Shown piece after piece: positions 44,316 through 49,703 of a DNA stretch of 49,703 nt. This DNA comes from a virus: the IMG/VR virus record IMGVR_UViG_3300046515_000021, positions 1 through 49,703 of that record, one strand, 5' to 3'. The number at the start of each line of letters is the position of its first letter. Position 1 is the first letter of the stretch. The translations under genes were made by a program, and so were the position numbers. The notes beneath the pieces are model-generated. The model had not been told where the DNA came from. It was given only the letters and a program-made list of their open reading frames with translations, and searched no databases.

Positions 44316-45790
44316 GCGGCCACCACCTCACTGTCAGGCGAGGCGGTGATGCCCGTGTCGGGCGTCGCTCGGGTGAGGGCGGAAGCGAGCTGGCCAACGG
44401 AGTCATCCTCCTCGGCCATCTGCTCCCAGTCCTCGTACTCGGTCTGGGTTACGCCGGGCACTCGCTTCCACAGGCCGCGCTTCGGGATACCGAGCTGGTC
44501 GGCCAGCTTGCCGAGAGCGTCGGCAGCCTGAGCGAGCGAGCGGGACTCCATGTCGCGCCACTGAACCTCGCCAGCGAAGTCGTCCTGCGCAGCGGTGTCG
44601 CCTTCCATCTCGGCGGCCAGGCGGAAGACGCGCTCCCAGGCTTCTCCGAAGATGGACTGGAACTCCGTAATCTTCCGGCTCAGCGCAGTCTCCGCGGCGA
44701 GTAGGGCTTCGGCGGACAGGTTGGCGATCTGCCCGAGCAGGTGATGCGGCGGGGTCTGCGAGATCGCGGCCAGGTGCCGGATGCTCATGTCCACCGAGTC
44801 GATCAGCGAACCGATCGGACCGGCAGGCAGCGAACCGAATTTGACGTCGGGGTCCTCGGCGAAGAGGAAGCGCCGGGCGTTGTGGTTGATGTTCGCCGGG
44901 ATCGGGTTGCCAGCCGCGTCGAGTCGGGGCCGGCTGTCTACGGCCAGCGCCGGATCGGTGGTGACCTGACCGTTCTCGTCCACCATCTCCATCTGGAGAG
45001 GCGGCGCCATGCCGGTCACGTACCGCACCTCATGCGAGGTGTAGGTCTGCGCGACGAGCAGGTCGAAGATGGTCTGGTTGATGCGGTTCTGGAGCGGGAT
45101 CATCGGCTCGACGACGCCGATCGTGCGACCTTCGAGGTCGACCGAAGCAGCGAAGCGGGTGACCGGGCATTCGTTCGCGCCGTGGCGCTTACCGGCACCA
45201 ACCCTGATGGAGTCAGCGTCGGTGTACGACTTGAACTGGACCGCGTACTCGCTCTTGCCGTCGAAGAGCCGGGCCTTGCCCAGCGTCTCGCCTCGCGGCT
45301 TGGAGACGACGGTGAGCGCGGCGTACGGAGTCTCGTCGTTCGCGGGGTCCTCGAACAGGGCGGCCGTCCGCTTGGCCGACAGGCCCTTGGAGATGACGCC
45401 CTTCTTGGTCTTCTCCGTCAGGACGAAGGAGTGACCGTAGCCGAGCGCGCCCCGGTAGACCGCGGCCTGGCGGGCGTCCATGCGAGAACGCTGCCAGTGG
45501 GTCCACTGCGTGGACGAGGAGGATGAGGCGGTCGGAAGGCCCGAGGTCGACGTGCTCGGCCGGTAGCCGTCCACGTAGAGCGCCTGGGCCGGCGTCCCGA
45601 TCAGGAGCGGAGTCCAGTTGGAGATCGCCCGCTTGGCCAGCAGCTTGTACTCGTCGTCCGCCTGGGGCGGCATGTACGGGTCGTCGTGCTTGCCGTGGAT
45701 GTAGTTGTCGATCCGCTGAATGCGGGCCTCGTCACGATCGAGGATGGCGAGGAGTTCCTTCGCCAGGGATGCTGGGCTGGTGTCGGCCAT
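44312..45790 (-). CDS. Portal protein, SPP1 Gp6-like, 492 aa
   Basis: The start MADTSPASLAKELLAILDRDEARIQRIDNYIHGKHD and the central VVEPMIPLQNRINQTIFDLLVAQTYTSHEVRYV are hallmarks of actinophage portals of the SPP1 gp6 type. The C-terminal helical region (LLAAETALSRKITEFQSIFGEAW, RLAAEMEGD) forms the channel crown. It forms the 12-fold DNA channel and docks the terminase. A TGTGTAAGTG motif (45811-45820) lies 20 bases before ATG 45790. Confidence 0.93.
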   Translation of the reverse strand: MADTSPASLAKELLAILDRDEARIQRIDNYIHGKHDDPYMPPQADDEYKLLAKRAISNWTPLLIGTPAQALYVDGYRPSTSTSGLPTASSSSSTQWTHWQRSRMDARQAAVYRGALGYGHSFVLTEKTKKGVISKGLSAKRTAALFEDPANDETPYAALTVVSKPRGETLGKARLFDGKSEYAVQFKSYTDADSIRVGAGKRHGANECPVTRFAASVDLEGRTIGVVEPMIPLQNRINQTIFDLLVAQTYTSHEVRYVTGMAPPLQMEMVDENGQVTTDPALAVDSRPRLDAAGNPIPANINHNARRFLFAEDPDVKFGSLPAGPIGSLIDSVDMSIRHLAAISQTPPHHLLGQIANLSAEALLAAETALSRKITEFQSIFGEAWERVFRLAAEMEGDTAAQDDFAGEVQWRDMESRSLAQAADALGKLADQLGIPKRGLWKRVPGVTQTEYEDWEQMAEEDDSVGQLASALTRATPDTGITASPDSEVVAA

Positions 45791-45810
45791 GCCTCACCAC
45801 CTTTCGGTCA

Positions 45811-45820
45811 CACTTACACA
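45811..45820 (-). promoter_or_regulatory. TGTGTAAGTG motif before the portal gene
   Basis: A sense-strand copy of the dispersed motif in the 33-base gap between the terminase stop and the portal start, next to the GAAAGGTGGTGAGGC ribosome-binding site. Confidence 0.5.
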
Positions 45821-45823
45821 GGG

Positions 45824-47470
45824 TCAGATGAAGTAGCCGCGGCCCGTGCGCTTGCGGACCTTCTTGCCGCGAGCACGGAGCTCGTACAGCGCTTCGTGCG
45901 CCAGCATCAGAGCGGCGTAGGCGTCGATCTTGCGGGGGGAGTCCTTGGACTCCTTGCCGAAGGAGATGCCGTAATTGTTCGTCCGGCGCCGAGCGTTCAT
46001 GACGTGGCGGCGGAGAGTGAGGTCGCCATCGTGGGCCAGCTTGGCGTCGAAGATGGAACGCATCAGGCGCTCATGCGCCAGCGTCACCGTCTTCTGCGAA
46101 CCACGCATGTCCCACCCGATCGCGTCCTTACCCGTAGGCGAAGCCACGCTCAGGCGCTCACCGTAGGTCTCCGACCAGTCGGCGATGTACGACTCCCACA
46201 GGGCGACGTCGGCGAAGAACGCCTTCACGTCGAAGAGGCGGAACGCCTCATGCACCTCGGAGTCGACCTCCGAGCGAGGCACTGTCCAGTCCTCGCCCTG
46301 CGGGCCGTCCGGCTTCTCCCAGACGCCGAGCACGAAGGCGCACATGTCCCGAACGCGCAGCGCGATCAGCGCAGTTGCATCCGAACTCTTGCCGCCATCG
46401 AAGCCCAGGACGATCTCGTCGTTCGGCTTCAGCGTCTTGTTCTCGTCGAGCAGCGTGTCCCACTCGGCCGGCCCGTAGATCGCGTCTTCCTCGGCGACGA
46501 TCTGGTTCAGCCACATACGACGCGAGCGCGAAGGCGCGATCGTCGCGTCCATCACGGACTGGATGATCGAGTCGACGTTCAGCCAGACCGCGTCGCCCCG
46601 AATTTTCGGGATGACGATGCGCAGCGCAAGCGCCGTCAGCGGGGTCTTGGCGTGAGCCTCGATCGAGTCGTACATGAACCCGATGTCCGCCATGCGGCCT
46701 TCGAGGATCTTGTTGAACGACTCGCGCATCCGCTCGGCGACAGAGTCTTCGCCGGGGAGGTAAGCGTTGGTGATCGCCAGGTAACGGCTGTCCTGCTTGG
46801 TCGCGTTACCGTCGATCGTCTCGTACATCTTGTGGCCGTTGTTCCCGCTCACCCAGTGATGGGTCTCGTTGAGCAGGGTGAAGGTCGTTCGCTTACCTTC
46901 GAGCGCACGGTACGAGGAAGTCACTGCTTCAAGGCGAGCCTTGCCGCCGTTGGCGCGGATGAGCACCGCGCCGTCCTTGACGTTGTACTTCGCCTTGAAG
47001 TGATCCGTCATGAGCGACGGGATCAGGGCCATCGTGTTCGTCGTCTGCGACTGGTTCACCGCGGTTACCTGCACCCACGCACGCGGGTGAGGAATGCCTA
47101 CCGGCTCGCCGGCCTCCCAATGGGAGAAGCGCGACGGCCCAACCAGCTCGACCATGCAGAGCACCGCGAGGAGCGGGTCCTTGCCCCAGCCCTTCATGCG
47201 CTGAAGGACACCCTTGCGGTTGATGAACCGCCCGTGCTCGTCAACGGCGTACCAGTGCAGAACGAAGCGAAGCTGCTCCATGGTGAATTTCCATGGGCCG
47301 CCGTTCTCCGCTTGCAGGTACTCCGCACACCACCCGACGATCTGCCAACCCAGGGTGCGCTTCGGAAGAAGCCATGCGCCCAGGCTGTCCTTCTGCCAGG
47401 TGGGACCGAGGAACGTAGGAGGGAGCTGTTCGATCTCTTCGGCTGTGAGCTCAGCCTGCTTCGGAGCCAA
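45824..47470 (-). CDS. terL: Terminase large subunit, 548 aa
   Basis: The ATPase half has RKGVLQRMKGWGKDPLLAVL (an altered P-loop near residue 90, as is usual in this actinophage group), a Walker B-like FTLLNETHHW, and LAITNAYLPGEDS as a coupling motif. The nuclease half has IVLGFDGGKSSDATALIALR (first catalytic Asp), FFADVALWESYIADW and KDSPRKIDAYAALMLAHEAL (last catalytic Asp). It cuts concatemers and pumps DNA into the head. TTG 47470 is the start, after CCTCCTTAC-type complement (GGTAAGCC). Confidence 0.93.
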   Translation of the reverse strand: MAPKQAELTAEEIEQLPPTFLGPTWQKDSLGAWLLPKRTLGWQIVGWCAEYLQAENGGPWKFTMEQLRFVLHWYAVDEHGRFINRKGVLQRMKGWGKDPLLAVLCMVELVGPSRFSHWEAGEPVGIPHPRAWVQVTAVNQSQTTNTMALIPSLMTDHFKAKYNVKDGAVLIRANGGKARLEAVTSSYRALEGKRTTFTLLNETHHWVSGNNGHKMYETIDGNATKQDSRYLAITNAYLPGEDSVAERMRESFNKILEGRMADIGFMYDSIEAHAKTPLTALALRIVIPKIRGDAVWLNVDSIIQSVMDATIAPSRSRRMWLNQIVAEEDAIYGPAEWDTLLDENKTLKPNDEIVLGFDGGKSSDATALIALRVRDMCAFVLGVWEKPDGPQGEDWTVPRSEVDSEVHEAFRLFDVKAFFADVALWESYIADWSETYGERLSVASPTGKDAIGWDMRGSQKTVTLAHERLMRSIFDAKLAHDGDLTLRRHVMNARRRTNNYGISFGKESKDSPRKIDAYAALMLAHEALYELRARGKKVRKRTGRGYFI

Positions 47471-47481
47471 GGCTTACCTCC

Positions 47482-47916
47482 TCAGTCGGAGAGCCCGAGC
47501 TCCTGTCGGTAGTCCGCGATGGCGAGGACGGAGGCCGGAGTGGTCTCCTCCTCGGGCTCTTGCAGTTCGATGCGCACACGGCGCCGATCGCCCTCGGTCA
47601 CCAGGAGGTTGCCGAAGGCGGAGTACAGGGTCTGCGCCATCTGTGCCGACCGCTTGCCCGACTTCTTGTAGTGGGACAGGTCATCGCACAGGGCGTACGC
47701 CAGAGCCCAGTCGCTGTTCTGGTAGAAGTCGGCTTGGCCGGACGTCTTCAGCGAGTTGTAGAGCTTCGTGGCGATGGGGTGCCAGTCGGGGTCAGGTCGA
47801 GGGACCGTGACCTTCCGCATCTGGCCCTTCTTGGTCTCTTGCTCCTCAGACCCTTTTCGCGACCGGGGGCGCGCGAGGTCTGATTCACGATTCGGTACGG
47901 GGCCGCGAGCGCCCAC
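47482..47916 (-). CDS. Terminase small subunit, P27-like, 144 aa
   Basis: GTG 47916 follows AAGGGAGGTGACCG. The opening MGARGPVPNRESDLARPRSRKG and WHPIATKLYNSLKTSGQADFYQNSDWALAYALCDDL match the P27 family of small terminases, with the DNA-recognition helices in the first half. It binds the packaging site and hands DNA to the large subunit, encoded 11 bases downstream. Confidence 0.85.
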   Translation of the reverse strand: MGARGPVPNRESDLARPRSRKGSEEQETKKGQMRKVTVPRPDPDWHPIATKLYNSLKTSGQADFYQNSDWALAYALCDDLSHYKKSGKRSAQMAQTLYSAFGNLLVTEGDRRRVRIELQEPEEETTPASVLAIADYRQELGLSD

Positions 47917-47929
47917 CGGTCACCTCCCT

Positions 47930-48190
47930 TCATCGGAGGACGCTGAGCGCGTCCTTCAGTGAATCTCCGAGGAGTGCGCCAGTGAAGCGGCTGATCTCCT
48001 CGCCGTACCGTTTGATGACGACGGTCGGTGTACTCGACACGTCGTGGGAGCCGGCCTTCTCCAGGCCGTCAGGGATGCTGATGTCGACCACCTCCGCCTC
48101 GACCCCGAGCTCAGCCAGCTCGCCCTTCAGGAGCGGGCCGAACGAGCGACAGGGCCGACAGTGCGGGGAGGTGAAGTAGAGGACGTTCAC
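47930..48190 (-). CDS. Glutaredoxin/thioredoxin-like protein, 86 aa
   Basis: The active site CRPC is at residues 11-14 (LYFTSPHCRPCRSFGPLL), with the cis-proline in SSTPTVVIK near residue 55, both standard for the thioredoxin fold. The length fits a phage glutaredoxin-like redoxin such as NrdH. It may reduce the class II reductase encoded at 14086, although it lies among the packaging genes. Its start overlaps the next gene upstream. Confidence 0.88.
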   Translation of the reverse strand: MNVLYFTSPHCRPCRSFGPLLKGELAELGVEAEVVDISIPDGLEKAGSHDVSSTPTVVIKRYGEEISRFTGALLGDSLKDALSVLR

Positions 48191-48432
48191 ACCAGGCCGC
48201 CCGTCATGAAGTGGACGACGAGCCAGGCGAGGAATGCCAGGAGGGCGAAGCGTCGAAGTCGGAGCAGGCCGTTCGGCTGGCCCTTCGGATACTCGATGTC
48301 ACGTCGAGTGCCGAAGATCCGCCAGACCTGCTCGGAGAGCGTGTCGCCCGGCTGCTTGCGCTTCAGGGCGATGCCCTCGATTACGACAAAGGCGCCAGCC
48401 CATGCGGCCCAGGCGATCTCGAACCCGGTCAC
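48187..48432 (-). CDS. Small two-pass membrane protein, 81 aa
   Basis: Two hydrophobic segments (residues 2-22, TGFEIAWAAWAGAFVVIEGIA, and 60-79, RFALLAFLAWLVVHFMTGG) flank a basic soluble loop. GTG 48432 follows AAGGAGGTGCCGG. Such proteins near actinophage terminase genes are common; holin, antiholin or superinfection-exclusion roles are all possible. Its stop overlaps the redoxin start (GTGA). Confidence 0.7.
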   Translation of the reverse strand: MTGFEIAWAAWAGAFVVIEGIALKRKQPGDTLSEQVWRIFGTRRDIEYPKGQPNGLLRLRRFALLAFLAWLVVHFMTGGLV

Positions 48433-48447
48433 CCGGCACCTCCTTGG

Positions 48448-48738
48448 TCAGTCCTGGATGAGCAGGTTCGTCGAGAAGTCGCCGAGGTAGTACAGGCCCT
48501 CACCAGCTCCGAGCTCGACCTCGATCGGCTGAGGCATTCCGCTCGCCACGACAAGCTGCCAGAAGTCGGTCCGCGTGTTGTCGCCAGGGCCGATGGCCAC
48601 CTTGACCGGACCGTATCCACCGGGCCCCGGATCGGCCGAGACGGTCACCGTGACCGGCTTCTTGCCGGTGTTCGTGAACGCCTCCGCGTACTGGGTCGCG
48701 CCAGAGGAGGTCTTGTTGACATGCTTGAACTGAGGCAC
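48448..48738 (-). CDS. Beta-rich hypothetical protein, 96 aa
   Basis: GTG 48738 encodes MPQFKHVNKTSSGATQYAEAFTNTGKKPVTVTVSADPGPGG, a beta-sandwich-like protein with many Thr/Val/Gly residues. It could be a capsid decoration or tail protein, but it lies at the start of the packaging operon, away from other structural genes. No family is certain. Confidence 0.65.
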   Translation of the reverse strand: MPQFKHVNKTSSGATQYAEAFTNTGKKPVTVTVSADPGPGGYGPVKVAIGPGDNTRTDFWQLVVASGMPQPIEVELGAGEGLYYLGDFSTNLLIQD

Positions 48739-48994
48739 TGAGAGCGTGATCCCTTCGTCGACTGCCGAGCGTTGTAGCGTGCGGCTCGGTAAGCACGGGC
48801 GGGCGAGTTGGTTGTGTCAGTGCTGCCGCCATCACTGCCATCTGGCCTCCGGTTCGCGTGACGTTGTCATCACCTTCGAGCCGAAGAAGTCTCGGGCCCC
48901 TGGTGGTGAGCCAGGGGCCGGCGCCTCACCCGAGGAGAGGAGGGCTCGGGGGCGCACACGCTCTACAGGTTGGGAGGAACCTGGAGCGCGGGTC
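48739..48994 (-). other. Non-coding gap with terminator hairpin
   Basis: 256 bases between the HNH gene and the gene at 48448. It holds a strong hairpin, GGCCCCTGG (48895-48903) with CCAGGGGCC (48911-48919), followed on the reverse strand by a T-containing run, so HNH transcription probably ends here. A promoter for the packaging operon is expected, but only a weak TACAAC -10 (48776-48771) is visible. Confidence 0.6.
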
Positions 48995-49327
48995 TTACAG
49001 GAGGCCGGGGTGCTGCTCGGTGCGTCGGAACTTCTTCTCGATCGCACGTCGCTTGGCGCGTTGCGCCGCAGCACCCTCAGCTCCACTCTTCTTCCGGTGA
49101 TGCCACGAACACAGGGAGCGTAGGTTCCCCATGCTGTGGTCGTCGCCCGGCTTGATGTGGTCCACATCGGTCGCAACCTCGACGCAGCGTGCACCCGCTT
49201 CATCCAGCGCGGTACACCGCCCTGCGTCTCGGCGCAGAACCCGGAGCCGAATCTTGGACCAGTCAGCCGGAAGGCGCGAGCGCCTGTCCGACCCTTCCCA
49301 GTTCGGCAACGTGATCACCTCCGACAT
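48995..49327 (-). CDS. HNH endonuclease, 110 aa
   Basis: The core is GRCTALDEAGARCVEVATDVDHIKPG (zinc Cys and the DH of the HNH motif), then NLRSLCSWHHRKKSG (the Asn and final His with a Cys ligand). HNH proteins next to terminase genes in cos-type phages support DNA cleavage during packaging. ATG 49327 is the start. The adjacent repeats at 49339-49500 could be its target region together with the terminase. Confidence 0.9.
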   Translation of the reverse strand: MSEVITLPNWEGSDRRSRLPADWSKIRLRVLRRDAGRCTALDEAGARCVEVATDVDHIKPGDDHSMGNLRSLCSWHHRKKSGAEGAAAQRAKRRAIEKKFRRTEQHPGLL

Positions 49328-49576
49328 GGAACGTTGAACCCTCGGTGACGTCCTACCTGAAGAGGTAGCTGTCCGAAGCTGTCAACCCGAGGGAGTCTTC
49401 GGTAAGACGTAAGTAGTAAGGAGCTTCGGTAAGCGAGGCCCGACAGGGCCTCAAGCCTTCTACTTCTCACTTACGAACTTCGCCTTCTACTTACTGGTAG
49501 GAGTTGATCTTGGTTTTGTCCGGATGCTTTTGCAGTGACGGTGGTCACACTTACACAGAGAGGCTTCGAGGCTGGG
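49328..49576. other. Repeat-rich non-coding region, probable packaging site
   Basis: The region contains CTACCT-GAAG-AGGTAG (49353-49368) inside an outer pair CCCTCGG (49339-49345)/CCGAGGG (49387-49393). Two direct repeats CTTCGGTAAG (49397-49406, 49424-49433) and two CCTTCTACTT (49456-49465, 49483-49492) are each spaced 27 bases apart, on the two sides of a hairpin GAGGCCC-GACA-GGGCCTC (49435-49452). A TGTGTAAGTG motif copy (49548-49557, complement) follows. Symmetric repeats beside HNH and terminase suggest cos or pac. Confidence 0.55.
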
Positions 49577-49703
49577 CCGCCTGGCGGCGGCCACCAGGAA
49601 GTGAGGCGACGGCGAGGTAGTAGTCAGGGGCGAAGCGGCAAGGGCGCCCTGCCGGGCGCCACGAAGCAGTGCACCTTACGGCCTGGGGGCGCTGTCGCGC
49701 CCC
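49577..49703. repeat. Terminal direct repeat, right copy (127 bp)
   Basis: Identical to 1-127. A further perfect hairpin (49575-49581 with 49586-49592) starts two bases before this copy, so the repeat boundary cuts through a structural element. That argues for an arbitrary break rather than a biological terminus. Confidence 0.95.

Noticed and set aside
1-49703. tRNA genes, CRISPR arrays, insertion sequences
   Set aside because: I saw no cloverleaf with a TTCRA arm, no regularly spaced repeat-spacer pattern, and no transposase or flanking inverted repeats.

Overview
The window reads as the complete genome of a temperate, siphovirus-type actinophage that infects Streptomyces or a close relative. 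The integrase closely resembles the Sre serine integrase of Streptomyces phage R4 as I remember it (same 469-residue length and the same N-terminal start), DNA is GC-rich, GTG and TTG starts are common, and two genes beside the repressor-like regulator look like a Streptomyces chromosomal cassette. A perfect 127-bp direct repeat (1-127 = 49577-49703) closes the sequence into a circle of 49,576 unique bases. Because 127 is a common maximum assembly k-mer, this may be an assembly overlap rather than a physical terminal repeat.

Layout. 1-173 with 49328-49703: non-coding, hairpin-rich junction beside HNH/terminase, the likely packaging (cos/pac) region. 369-1388: 1-kb non-coding leader with several promoter-like sites. 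1389-10631 (+): early left arm of about 25 mostly small genes, including a dNMP kinase and ThyX. 10694-13984: lysogeny module (serine integrase on -, probable attP at 12116-12165, XRE-family regulator and DUF7848-like partner on +). 14086-25169 (-): nucleotide metabolism and replication (class II RNR, possible split sigma factor, metallophosphoesterase, split primase, resolvase-like nuclease, RecA/DnaB-like ATPase, dCMP deaminase, RecB/Cas4-like exonuclease). 25419-26321: divergent pair of a candidate DNA-binding repressor (-) and a small charged protein (+). 26370-27878 (-): lysis. 27875-45790 (-): tail, head and portal genes. 45824-49327 (-): terminase subunits, a glutaredoxin-like protein, small proteins and an HNH endonuclease.

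The most striking feature is a set of nine short RNA elements (1787-6765, + strand) lying between the small early genes. Each has the full circularly permuted core of a type II hammerhead ribozyme: GAAA, a closed stem III ending in UC, a closed stem I, then CUGANGA and a short open stem II. The stems covary between copies, and loop I carries GGY complementary to an RCC just 3' of stem II in eight of nine. They should cut early polycistronic RNA into gene-sized pieces whose new ends are both capped by hairpins.

A second genome-wide signal is a 10-bp motif, TGTGYAAGTG, scattered through short intergenic gaps and mostly oriented with transcription in both arms. In some early promoters it overlaps the -35 region next to a shared GATACTGT -10 element. 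This resembles the stoperator systems of other actinophages.

Together the early arm makes small host-takeover proteins plus dNMP kinase and ThyX; the reverse-strand early genes feed dNTPs and DNA replication; late genes build an HK97-type capsid and a long flexible tail (1360-residue tape measure, S74-type fibre).
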